A DNA stretch of 64,000 nt, from NCBI RefSeq assembly GCF_003205875.1, contig NZ_PUBZ01000044.1, positions 62,001-126,000 of the forward strand, given 5' to 3'. The DNA comes from Herpetosiphon llansteffanensis. GTDB lineage: Bacteria; Chloroflexota; Chloroflexia; Chloroflexales; Herpetosiphonaceae. A program made the translations under genes and the position numbers. This document shows, one piece after another, positions 34,924-42,431 of the stretch. The first letter of the stretch is position 1; every line of letters starts with the position of its first letter. The notes under the pieces are model-generated. The model did not search any database, was not told the origin of the DNA, and saw nothing but the letters and a program-made list of their open reading frames with translations.

Positions 34924-35384
34924 GAGCCACCTCGCATTGAGCATAACACACAGCGTCGCTGTGCTACACCGGTTTCGTTGCTATTATACCTGAGCAGATT
35001 GTGCATGTCATTGGTCTTTCTGCTGCTAGTATCGCACAAGGCTGTGTCAAGGGCTGTCGCAGAACATAGAACATAGAGCATAGAACATAGAACATAAGGG
35101 ATCAGAAACTACCAAAGCAGCGAAGATTGATCCACGAAGAGCACGAAGGAACAGTTTTTTGGCCACAGATTGGCACAGATTGACTCAGATTGGGTTTCTT
35201 TTGGCCACGAATTGCCCGAATTGCACGAATAATGTTCCGATAGCCGATAGCCAACAGTCCATAGCCCTCTCTTCTCTGTGCCTCTGCTTTAGATATTCGA
35301 TGCTTTTTTAGCCACAAATTGTGTTGCAATTGATTGGTTATAATGATCAGCAACCGCAATAAGCAGCAAGGGAGGTGTGTTTTG
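34924..35384. repeat. Gene-free stretch with heptamer array and long direct repeat
   Basis: Holds five copies of the heptamer AACATAG, one of them variant (35062-35096), then words of the ACGAAG, CACAGATT and CACGAATTG families. The part 35144-35278 recurs almost unchanged at 36004-36139. The ribosome site AAGGGAGGT of the next gene is at 35368-35376. Confidence 0.8.
35144..35278 (+). repeat. Long direct repeat, left copy (135 bp)
   Basis: Matches 36004-36139 with one mismatch in the first 95 bases and a few differences plus a 1-base shift later. It contains a homopolymer TTTTTT, three CAGATT words at 10-base period and three CACGAATTG-type words at 9-base period. Together with the right copy it brackets the two small paralogous genes. 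Confidence 0.9.
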
Positions 35385-35669
35385 AGCGATATTTCCGGCT
35401 TCACTCAGACCTTAGAAGAACTAGCACAGATTTGTTATGACCCACCAATATACCCAGAGATACCGCCGTTAAATCTTAATGCGCCAACCAGCTTTGGATT
35501 CAGATTTTCATCAAATAACTGGAATGTCGCGGAAAATGAGGCCTATTCATGGCAAAGCGGGGCTTCATTGCATGGCTGGGGTTGGATCGAATATGGCAAT
35601 AGCATCGCTGAAGCAGCGCAAAATTTGCTTCACATGCTTCGCAATCCACCGCCAATTGATCTGGATTAA
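35385..35669 (+). CDS. Small protein of unknown function, tandem paralogue 1
   Basis: 94-residue protein beginning at TTG 35385, chosen because AAGGGAGGT lies eight bases upstream; an in-frame ATG at 35334 has no site. Not recognised. The core GFRFSSNNWNVAENEAYSWQSGASLHGWGWIEYGNSIAEAAQNLL aligns with the next gene: GF-F at the start, a W-x-x-x-ASL strand, GxxW, YGxSIxEaAxxL at the end. The shape suggests a small alpha/beta fold with Trp-rich strands. It has no Cys in the shared core and no signal peptide. The two genes are 13 bases apart and flanked by direct repeats, so they may have moved as a unit. Confidence 0.65.
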   Translation, partial: SDISGFTQTLEELAQICYDPPIYPEIPPLNLNAPTSFGFRFSSNNWNVAENEAYSWQSGASLHGWGWIEYGNSIAEAAQNLLHMLRNPPPIDLD

Positions 35670-35682
35670 AGGAGCAACTACG

Positions 35683-35934
35683 ATGAATCGCATATTTCCT
35701 GCCTTGGATACAAGCATCGAACAGTTGATTCCCTATTTTGTGCAACGACCACGCTATAACAATCAATGGGCTGAATTTGGTTTTTCATTTACCCCAAAAA
35801 TCTATCTTAACGAGAATCGCGGCGAATGGGAAGCAAGCGCCAGTTTCGAAGGCGAGAAGTGGGTTTGTTATGGCGATTCAATCGAAGAAGTTGCCTATCA
35901 ACTTTCTTGTTTGATTCAAGAGCATGGTGTATAA
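35683..35934 (+). CDS. Small protein of unknown function, tandem paralogue 2
   Basis: 83-residue protein starting at ATG 35683 with AAAGGAG nine bases upstream. Not recognised. Its core FGFSFTPKIYLNENRGEWEASASFEGEKWVCYGDSIEEVAYQLSCLI matches the upstream gene position by position (YG-SI-E-A-L), so the pair arose by duplication and then diverged strongly. Cytoplasmic. Likely co-transcribed with its neighbour. Such pairs occur among immunity or antitoxin proteins, but no toxin-like gene is next to them, so this is not claimed. Confidence 0.65.
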   Translation: MNRIFPALDTSIEQLIPYFVQRPRYNNQWAEFGFSFTPKIYLNENRGEWEASASFEGEKWVCYGDSIEEVAYQLSCLIQEHGV

Positions 35935-36355
35935 GCCTCGCATGCTAGTTGGGTAGCCCATAAGGGGTCAGAAACCGCAAAGGAAAAGTAACCGCGAAGG
36001 TCGCGAAGGAACAGTTTTTTGGCCACAGATTGGCACAGATTGACTCAGATTGGGTTTCTTTTGGCCACGAATTGCACGAATTGCACGAATAATGTTCCAA
36101 ATAGCCGATAGCCAATAGCCCATAGCCTTCTCTTCTCTGCATTAAATACGATGCTTTTTTCGCCACGAATTGCCCAAATTACACGAATGATGCTTATTTT
36201 TTGCCACAGATGAACACAGATTGGTTCAGATTATTGCGCCCATAGCCAATAGCCTCCGGCCAATAGACCTCTCTTCTCTGCGTTAAAATGCTAGGCTTCT
36301 TTTTAGACTATTGGCTTTTGATTTTTGATTTCTGCCTTTTGACTTCATCTTGCGG
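35935..36355. repeat. Gene-free stretch with repeat words
   Basis: After the right copy of the long direct repeat come CGCCACGAATTGCCCAAATTACACGAAT (36161-36188, given here as words of 9 bases), CCACAGATGAACACAGATTG and four degenerate heptamers TTTTGAT/TTTTGAC at 36316-36343. No gene seen. It lies after the stop of the DusB gene on the other strand. Confidence 0.7.
36004..36139 (+). repeat. Long direct repeat, right copy (136 bp)
   Basis: Right-hand partner of 35144-35278 in the same orientation, offset 860 bases. It is followed by further repeat words rather than by a gene. Confidence 0.9.
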
Positions 36356-37435
36356 CTAATTATTCGCGCCGTTTTCGCAACCTTCTTTGATCACGGCGAT
36401 TTCGTCGGGTACTTCGACGGCCTCGACCGCGCCGCTGATAAACGGCTCGAAGAACCCATGAATAATCGTTTTGGCGGCTTCAATTTCGTTGGCGCGTTGT
36501 ACATCGCGGCGTAATTGGTTGCTGGCATACAGGCCAATACTAAATTGACCAATCAATTGCTTGAGTTTGCCCAGCGCTTGGCGCTCGACCATGGTTTCGG
36601 CACACATATCAACATAGCGCACCAGCAAATCACGCTTATCGCTCGGCGTTGGCACAAACATCGCTTGGCCAGCACGTAGTTGGGCAATTTGGCGAAAAAT
36701 CCATGGATTGGCCATAGCAGCCCGCCCAATCATCACCGCTGCAACGCCAGTTTGCTCCAAACGTGCCAATGCCTCAGCTGGCGTGCGCACATCGCCCGAA
36801 CCAATCACCGGAATCGAAACCGCCTGCACAACCTCAGCAACTCGCGACCAATCAGCATCGCCGCTATAGCCTTGCACTTTGGTGCGTGGGTGTAGGGTAA
36901 TCGCAGCACAACCAGCATCTTCGGCAATTTTGGCAGTATCAATATAATTCAGCGTTTGCTCATCCCAGCCTGCCCGAAATTTGAGCGTAAAGGGGATCTT
37001 GATTGCTGCATGGACTGCTTTGAGCATTTGTTGCATTTTGGGCAAATCTTTGAGCAAGGCCGAGCCATGGCCGCCACCAGTGACTTTGGGCGAAGGGCAA
37101 CCACAATTTATGTCAATCACATCTGGGCCAAGCTCTTCAACAAAGCGCGCCGCAGTCGCCACCAAATCTGGGTCATTGCCCGAAAGCTGAATCGAGATTG
37201 GCCGTTCTTCAGGCAGATAATCGAGCAAGCGATGGCGTTTCATGGCTTTGGGCGAAACGCTGGCTGCGTTGGTCATCTCGGAAACAACCAAGCCACAACC
37301 ACCCAACGACAAGACCAACCGCCGAAAAACCGAATCGGTCACACCAGCCATTGGGGCCAGCACCATGTTTGGAAAAATGCGCATTGAGCCAAGTTGAAAT
37401 GATTCGGGCAATGCTTGAGTCAGAATATCAGTCAT
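36356..37435 (-). CDS. dusB: tRNA-dihydrouridine synthase (DusB type)
   Basis: 359-residue flavoenzyme that reduces uridine to dihydrouridine in tRNA. TIM-barrel motifs: VLAPMAGVTDSVFRRLV (FMN site), DINCGCPSPKVTGGGHGSALLKD with the catalytic Cys in GCP, LKFRAGWDE, TLHPRTKVQGYSGDADW, and PVIGSGDVRTPAEA and MIGRAAMANPWIF for phosphate binding. The C-terminal helical tRNA-binding domain is present. The frame is open to 37594, but the start at 37435 fits the family N terminus; the ribosome site is weak. It is followed on the 3' side by repeat sequence only. Confidence 0.92.
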   Translation of the reverse strand: MTDILTQALPESFQLGSMRIFPNMVLAPMAGVTDSVFRRLVLSLGGCGLVVSEMTNAASVSPKAMKRHRLLDYLPEERPISIQLSGNDPDLVATAARFVEELGPDVIDINCGCPSPKVTGGGHGSALLKDLPKMQQMLKAVHAAIKIPFTLKFRAGWDEQTLNYIDTAKIAEDAGCAAITLHPRTKVQGYSGDADWSRVAEVVQAVSIPVIGSGDVRTPAEALARLEQTGVAAVMIGRAAMANPWIFRQIAQLRAGQAMFVPTPSDKRDLLVRYVDMCAETMVERQALGKLKQLIGQFSIGLYASNQLRRDVQRANEIEAAKTIIHGFFEPFISGAVEAVEVPDEIAVIKEGCENGANN

Positions 37436-37474
37436 AAGCTGCATCCATTGTGATTTAATTAATATGACAACAAC

Positions 37475-37496
37475 GCCAGCATCAACTGACGCTGGC
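37475..37496 (-). terminator. Weak stem-loop after the acetyltransferase gene
   Basis: GCCAGC pairs with GCTGGC around a 10-base loop, 30 bases past the stop of the acetyltransferase gene, followed on the minus strand by GTTGTTGTC. A poor T-run makes this tentative. Confidence 0.35.
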
Positions 37497-37526
37497 ATTG
37501 AAAAAGCCGTTTTTTGTATTATACGC

Positions 37527-38105
37527 CTATTCGCTGGCTGCGGGATCAGCCAATTCGCGGATGACGCGGCAGGGATTGCCCGCTGCAAATACATTGGCCG
37601 GAATATCTTTGGTTACCACGCTGCCAGCGCCAATTGTGGTGTTATCGCCGATCGTCACGCCTGGGCAGATAATCGAGCCGCCGCCAATCCAAACATTTTT
37701 GCCAATCGTCACCGGAAAACCCAGTTCTGGGCCTTTAATGCGTTCGCTGGCGAGCAACGGATGGCTGGCTGCATAAATTTGCACCGCAGGCCCACACATC
37801 GTATTGTCGCCAATTGTGATGTAGTTGCAATCGAGAATCACGCAGTTGGCGTTGAAATAAACATTATTGCCTAAGCGAATGTGTGCCCCGTAATCACAGA
37901 AAAATGGCGGCTCGACCCAAACATGCTCGCCAATTTCGCCAAACCATTGCTTCAACAAGGCCCGTGCTTGCTCAGGCTGGCCCGGCTCGATTGCATGAAA
38001 CTGGCGGCTTAAGTGCCGACTGCGCAACGAGAGCGCTTGTAATTCGGGATCAGCCGCCACATATAATTCGCCAGCTAACATTTTCTCACGTTCAGTTTTG
38101 CTCAT
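37527..38105 (-). CDS. Maltose/galactoside O-acetyltransferase family (hexapeptide repeat)
   Basis: 192-residue left-handed beta-helix acetyltransferase. The N-terminal Mac domain (MSKTEREKMLAGELYVAADPELQAL) is followed by hexapeptide repeats: IRLGNNVYFNANCVILDCNYITIGDNTMCGPAVQIYAASHP (catalytic His in this part) and VTIGKNVWIGGGSIICPGVTIGDNTTIGAGSVVTKDIPANVFAAGNP. Members transfer acetyl from acetyl-CoA to the 6-OH of sugars as trimers in the cytoplasm. The usual length for the family. It lies upstream of dusB on the same strand with a 91-base gap. The exact sugar is unknown. Confidence 0.9.
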   Translation of the reverse strand: MSKTEREKMLAGELYVAADPELQALSLRSRHLSRQFHAIEPGQPEQARALLKQWFGEIGEHVWVEPPFFCDYGAHIRLGNNVYFNANCVILDCNYITIGDNTMCGPAVQIYAASHPLLASERIKGPELGFPVTIGKNVWIGGGSIICPGVTIGDNTTIGAGSVVTKDIPANVFAAGNPCRVIRELADPAASE

Positions 38106-38215
38106 TGTTTTATATCCTTAATAATTATATTGCTTGGATAGTAGCATACTGAAACGTTTTTGAAAAATCAATAGCGTGATAAAACGTGTTAATCAATGGG
38201 TTTACGCCCATACGG

Positions 38216-38734
38216 CTAGTGTTGTGAATTAGCAAAAAGCTGGAGCGCATCCCAATGACCAAGTTGGATGGCATAATCCCAACTGCTAAGACCAGCCCCA
38301 TTGGTAAGGCTTGGATCGGCTCCATAATTGAGGAGGATTTTGATCAAATGGTTTGATGGATATGCTGCCAGCGCCATTGGTTGGCGAATGAGGCTAACTA
38401 TAGTCTGAGTGTAGCGCACTGCATGGAAAATTGCCCGTTGCAACGGACGATCACCATCGGCGGTCAGCGGCGCATTTACAGCATAGCCATGGCCTAAAAG
38501 CCATTGCATTCCAATGCCACAATTCCGCTGAAGCGCAAGATCGAGTAATGGAGCTTCATTGACAGGATACCATGTCACATCGGTAAGGCGGGTTTGATCT
38601 ATATCTGTCAGTTCAAGCCAATCATTCAGCGCGAGATGATAACGAATCCAGCTATACTGCTGCATAGGATTCCAATCGGGATGGCGTGGGCCAACCGTTG
38701 GCATAGGCAATACAGACTTATCAAACTCCATCAT
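38216..38734 (-). CDS. Ankyrin-repeat-like protein 2 of a tandem pair
   Basis: 172-residue protein with ankyrin-type repeats in degenerate form: NEAPLLDLALQRNCGIGMQWLLGHGYAVNAPLTADGDRPLQRAIFHA and SNHLIKILLNYGADPSLTNGAGLSSWDYAIQLGHWDALQLF. It has no signal peptide. It starts two bases after the stop of the upstream ankyrin gene, with GAGGAG inside the end of that gene, so translation is coupled. Ankyrin repeats bind proteins; the partner is unknown. Ankyrin pairs next to each other often belong to accessory or interbacterial-conflict gene sets, which is only a hint. Confidence 0.75.
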   Translation of the reverse strand: MMEFDKSVLPMPTVGPRHPDWNPMQQYSWIRYHLALNDWLELTDIDQTRLTDVTWYPVNEAPLLDLALQRNCGIGMQWLLGHGYAVNAPLTADGDRPLQRAIFHAVRYTQTIVSLIRQPMALAAYPSNHLIKILLNYGADPSLTNGAGLSSWDYAIQLGHWDALQLFANSQH

Positions 38735-38736
38735 GG

Positions 38737-39639
38737 CTACTCCTCGGCATAATCATTAGCGTTGCAAGCAGCAAAATCAAGCTTTGCTACATGGGACAGA
38801 AAAGCTTGTTGCTTTTGGTGAGAGTAGGCTTGAATTAAATAATTAGCCAAGGCATGAGCTGCGGGGTTAGCGCTTGCATAACACGACAACAGCAAAAACT
38901 CGCCAATATCTTGGGAAATATCGTTATAATAGCGGCATTCCTCAGGATGGCTAATCGTATTAAATGCGGTGCGAATCAGTTCAAACGTCGCAACGCTGGA
39001 ATTAACCTGCTTCGCCAAGGCAAAACAAGCGAGCATCGGAAGATTGGTGGACGCATAATGGCCCTCAGCCTGGAGTTGCGCAACCAGTACTGGAATTGGC
39101 TGGTTATCTAAGTTTGTTTCACGTCGAAACCAGTGGCAACGCTGCTGCGGCGAGCATTCCTCAGCACGTAGCCCTTTAGCAGCCCGCAAGATCGCAATGG
39201 CATCATAAAGACTCACCTTTTCGGCATGATCAAGGGGTGTATAACCCGTATAACACAATTGATTGACATCAGCTCCCGATGCAATTAATAGCCGAAGCAT
39301 CGGCATCCAATCATCGCACCAATACGAAAGGCGACGCTCCCCAGTAAACAGATCATGATGAAACTGATCAAAGATTACCCAATGCAATGCAGTATAGCCA
39401 TGGCGGTTGGCATGAGTATTCGGGTCATAGCCATTTGCCAGCAAGTAGCGGATAATCGATTCGCTTCGGGCAAAAACGGCATCATGCAAGAGATCCATTT
39501 GCTCAAACATCTGGAGCGAATCAGTAGCAACAGTTTGCCTGAGCGCGATAAAACCAGCGAGATCATCACGATCAATCAGATTCTGAAACGCTGTTTGCAA
39601 GCTAGATTGATTCAGATTGAGTTCCATACTAGCATCCAT
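38737..39639 (-). CDS. Ankyrin-repeat protein 1 of a tandem pair
   Basis: 300-residue protein. The N-terminal half carries ankyrin repeats (LLHDAVFARSESIIRYLLANGYDPNTHANRHGYTALHWVIFDQF and MLRLLIASGADVNQLCYTGYTPLDHAEK). The C-terminal half (about residues 170-300) is a helical region without recognised motif (CRYYNDISQDIGEFLLLSCYASANPAAHALANYLIQAYS). The start at 39639 has GGAG eight bases upstream; 39663 has none. It has no signal peptide, so is probably cytoplasmic. Coupled to the second ankyrin gene downstream. Function unknown. Confidence 0.78.
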   Translation of the reverse strand: MDASMELNLNQSSLQTAFQNLIDRDDLAGFIALRQTVATDSLQMFEQMDLLHDAVFARSESIIRYLLANGYDPNTHANRHGYTALHWVIFDQFHHDLFTGERRLSYWCDDWMPMLRLLIASGADVNQLCYTGYTPLDHAEKVSLYDAIAILRAAKGLRAEECSPQQRCHWFRRETNLDNQPIPVLVAQLQAEGHYASTNLPMLACFALAKQVNSSVATFELIRTAFNTISHPEECRYYNDISQDIGEFLLLSCYASANPAAHALANYLIQAYSHQKQQAFLSHVAKLDFAACNANDYAEE

Positions 39640-39714
39640 TGAGCCTACTCCATCCAAATTCATGTGGCTAGTATGGTCGATAAATCAGATAAAATCTATC
39701 CATCAAGCGAACGA

Positions 39715-40893
39715 TTAGGCCATTGCCAAAACGCTATCAAAGCCAATCCGTTTGCCAATTGTGCGGGCCAAGCTGGGGCTAAATGCGGCACGCATGACCA
39801 AGCGCGTGAGTTGCACACCCAACCAAGTGCGCGGCACAAAGGTCAGGGCAACATGGCATGCGCCTGCCTGTTTGCGCTCAACAAAGGGTCGCATGCGCTG
39901 CTCGTAGGCGTGGAAAGCTGCTTGATGATCGGCGGTTTTGGCTAATGCGTCGGCCAGCACATACGCTCCGCCCATGGCTGTGGCCGCGCCCTGCCCAGAA
40001 ATTAATGTCAAACAATGGGCAGCATCGGCGACCAAGGCTACCCGTCCTTGCGACCAGCGCGGCATACGAATTTGGCTGATCACATCGCAATAAAAGGCAC
40101 TTTCATGGTTAATCGAATCGATCAATTGTGGAATAATCCAGCCAGCGCCGCGATAGGCAGCTTGGAGCATGGCCTTGCGTTGATCTGGCGCTGGCAAACG
40201 AGTTTGCTGACTGCGATAGGCCAGCATCAGCAAAAAACCACCCTGTCGATCGGGATAGATTGTAGCTTGGCGTTGCGGCTCAATCAACATCGTAGCATTC
40301 GCGCCATAATCGGCCAATTGGGGGATTTTGAAGGTTGCAAAGGTATAGCCCAATGGCTGAGCAAACTGGCTTTCGGGGCCAAACACCAGCTGGCGAGTTT
40401 GCGAATGAATTCCATCTGCGCCAATCACCAAATCAAATTGCTGCCTGCTGCCGTCATTAAAACGTACTTCAACATACTCAGCATGCTGTTGCAAATCGAG
40501 AAGCGTGGTGGCGTAGCGTACAGGAACATCAGCAGGCAAGGCAGCGGCCAAAACCGCCTCTAATTCTGGCCGCATCAGGTGCAGCATTGGGTGCGGCAAG
40601 GCTTCGCGCAAGGGAGCCAAGGGCCGTTGCACCACGGTTTGGCCATGGCTATTTTTGATGATCATTGATTCGACTTGAATTTGGCGCTTTGCTAATTCAG
40701 CCAAAATACCCATGCGTTGCGCCACATCCCAGCCGCTGCCGCTAAAATCGATGCCATAGCCTTCATCGCGGCGCTGAGGTGCTTGCTCGATAATCGTGGG
40801 CTGCTCGCCATATTGTTTAAGCCAATAGCCTAATGTCAAGCCCGCAATCCCGCCGCCAACAATCAAAATTCGTCGTCCATGGCGCTGCTGCAT
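39715..40893 (-). CDS. FAD-dependent monooxygenase (PHBH/TetX-like class A)
   Basis: 392-residue flavoprotein: GxGxxG in ILIVGGGIAGLTLGYWL, the DG motif in VIGADGIHSQTRQLVFG, and the GD-type motif ALVADAAHCLTLISGQGAATAMGGAYVL. Enzymes of this class hydroxylate aromatic or polyketide-like compounds with NADPH and oxygen; some inactivate antibiotics. No substrate can be read here. It lacks a membrane segment. The promoter region contains a palindrome typical of TetR-family regulators, so the gene is probably induced by its substrate or a similar compound. The gene stands alone. Confidence 0.88.
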   Translation of the reverse strand: MQQRHGRRILIVGGGIAGLTLGYWLKQYGEQPTIIEQAPQRRDEGYGIDFSGSGWDVAQRMGILAELAKRQIQVESMIIKNSHGQTVVQRPLAPLREALPHPMLHLMRPELEAVLAAALPADVPVRYATTLLDLQQHAEYVEVRFNDGSRQQFDLVIGADGIHSQTRQLVFGPESQFAQPLGYTFATFKIPQLADYGANATMLIEPQRQATIYPDRQGGFLLMLAYRSQQTRLPAPDQRKAMLQAAYRGAGWIIPQLIDSINHESAFYCDVISQIRMPRWSQGRVALVADAAHCLTLISGQGAATAMGGAYVLADALAKTADHQAAFHAYEQRMRPFVERKQAGACHVALTFVPRTWLGVQLTRLVMRAAFSPSLARTIGKRIGFDSVLAMA

Positions 40894-40918
40894 CCTGCTA
40901 TCCTCGTTGATAATAAAT

Positions 40919-40934
40919 TACTGACCGGTTAGTA
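40919..40934 (-). promoter_or_regulatory. TetR-type operator upstream of FAD monooxygenase
   Basis: TACTGACCGGTTAGTA is a near-perfect 16-base palindrome, with one mismatched pair, of the TACTGACC-GGTCAGTA type bound by AcrR/TetR-like regulators. It lies 26 bases before the start codon, where it would block transcription. No TetR gene is in the window. Confidence 0.65.
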
Positions 40935-41078
40935 TGTTATTGAGTATAAATTGGTTTTGGGCGCTGTCAAGGGCTGGATTCAGTTTGCAATAAAAGTTGG
41001 TGATGGTTTTTACTGGCTAATTGGGCGATAATAAGTAGAAATTTCCGTGAATAATTTAGGCTCTAAGGAGTTTCGTTG

Positions 41079-42359
41079 ATGCACCCAAATCACTTGAGGC
41101 TCATTGCTGGCGTGCTTTTGCTGAATGTGATTGCGCTTGGCAGTAGCCTATTTCACGCGTCAGCAGTAAGCAATGCAGCACCTGAGGCGAATCCTCGTGT
41201 GAATATGACGCAGCGTGGCGATGTGGTCGTCATTGGCAACACGCTTGGCCAAGATTGTGCAACCGGAACCGTTGCTCCAGTCGTTGGTACAGTCGGCGCA
41301 TGTGGAACCAATACCGGAGACAGCGCGATCGATGTATTTTGGCGGGCCGATTCGCCAGCAGTTGGCCAGGCTCAAGCAAATACAAGTTTAACTAATGCCC
41401 AAGCCCGCAGCACAGCTCGCTTGGGCATCCCTAACGCTGCCAATGTGACTCAAGCCTATCTTTATTGGGCAGCCCGCTGGAATGGTGCGGGGAAAACTGG
41501 CGATCCAAACGCAACGATCGAGTTCAATCAAGGCAATAGCCTGCAAGTTACCGCACTTAACACCGATATTATCGGCACAAATTCGTACCAATCGGTTGCT
41601 GATGTTACAACCTACATTCAACAACATGGCTCAGGTGCCTATCGGGTCAGCGGCGTGGCAAGCACTGAATTGGCAAATCTAAACGATGCAAATATGTTTG
41701 CCGCTTGGTGGTTGGTGGTGGTCTATGCCGACGCGACCCAACCTAATCGCACGATTATTATTCACGATACAATGGTGGCAGTCTCAGGTGGCAGTCCCAT
41801 TGTAACCACCCTGACTGGCTTTAATGTTCCAAGCAGTAGCACCAGCAACCTCACCATCGTTGGCTACGAAGGCAATAATACGAGCACTGGTGATCAAATT
41901 CAGTTTAATAACAATCTGTTGAGTAATGCCCAAAATCCTGGCAACAATATAATGAATAGCAGCCGCTCATATTTCGGCAATTCAGTTTCGACGGCTGGCG
42001 ATCTGCCGCAACTCGCAGGCAACCCCGGCAGCATGGGCGGCTTGGATCTTGATACCTATGATGTATCAGATTTGACTAGCCCAGGCCAAACGGAGGCTAC
42101 TATTAGTGCATCAAGTACTGGTGATGTGTATTATGTGGGCGGAGTTATTTTGGCAATTACCTCGTTGGTCGCCGATACCCCAACCCCAACCGAGACTAAC
42201 ACGCCAATACCAACAGCAACCGCGACCTCAACTGAAACCCCAACGAATACACCAACCAATACACCTACAGAAATTCCGACCAATACGCCAACCACCACAG
42301 AAACGCCTGTTGCAACTTGGCGCGTGTTCTTGCCAGCGGTAATTCGCGCCACCAACTAA
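41079..42359 (+). CDS. Secreted cell-surface protein with Pro/Thr-rich stalk and FLPAVIR terminus
   Basis: 426-residue exported protein. Signal peptide (about 1-30). A large Asn/Thr/Ser-rich beta domain (about 40-360) includes TAYLYWAARWNGAGKTGDPNATIEF-like and NRTIIIHDTMVAVSGG segments (the first quoted approximately), which resemble surface proteins with a DUF3344-like or isopeptide-type body. A TPTPT/TNTPT stalk (about 365-410) follows, and the end is WRVFLPAVIRATN. The hydrophobic-basic end after a Pro/Thr stalk is a recurrent feature of Chloroflexota exported proteins and may be an anchoring or sorting tail. The start at 41079 has AAGGAG nine bases upstream. Function unknown; adhesion is possible. 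Confidence 0.78.
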   Translation: MHPNHLRLIAGVLLLNVIALGSSLFHASAVSNAAPEANPRVNMTQRGDVVVIGNTLGQDCATGTVAPVVGTVGACGTNTGDSAIDVFWRADSPAVGQAQANTSLTNAQARSTARLGIPNAANVTQAYLYWAARWNGAGKTGDPNATIEFNQGNSLQVTALNTDIIGTNSYQSVADVTTYIQQHGSGAYRVSGVASTELANLNDANMFAAWWLVVVYADATQPNRTIIIHDTMVAVSGGSPIVTTLTGFNVPSSSTSNLTIVGYEGNNTSTGDQIQFNNNLLSNAQNPGNNIMNSSRSYFGNSVSTAGDLPQLAGNPGSMGGLDLDTYDVSDLTSPGQTEATISASSTGDVYYVGGVILAITSLVADTPTPTETNTPIPTATATSTETPTNTPTNTPTEIPTNTPTTTETPVATWRVFLPAVIRATN

Positions 42360-42390
42360 AATTCCATAGCTCACAACTCGTTAAATAAAG

Positions 42391-42414
42391 CAGCCGAGGA
42401 ATAACCCTCGGCTG
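42391..42414. terminator. Bidirectional terminator
   Basis: CAGCCGAGG pairs with CCTCGGCTG, flanked by AAAG on the left and TTTG on the right, between convergent genes that end at 42359 and 42432. Confidence 0.85.
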
Positions 42415-42431
42415 TTTGATCAATGGAACAG

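Noticed and set aside
35144-36139. Composite transposon
   Set aside because: Direct repeats flank two genes but there is no transposase, no terminal inverted repeat and no target-site duplication that I can see.
42131-42355. Minus-strand frame rich in VGVLVGVSVGV, looking like a membrane protein
   Set aside because: It is the complement of the TPT/TNTP stalk of the secreted protein at 41079.
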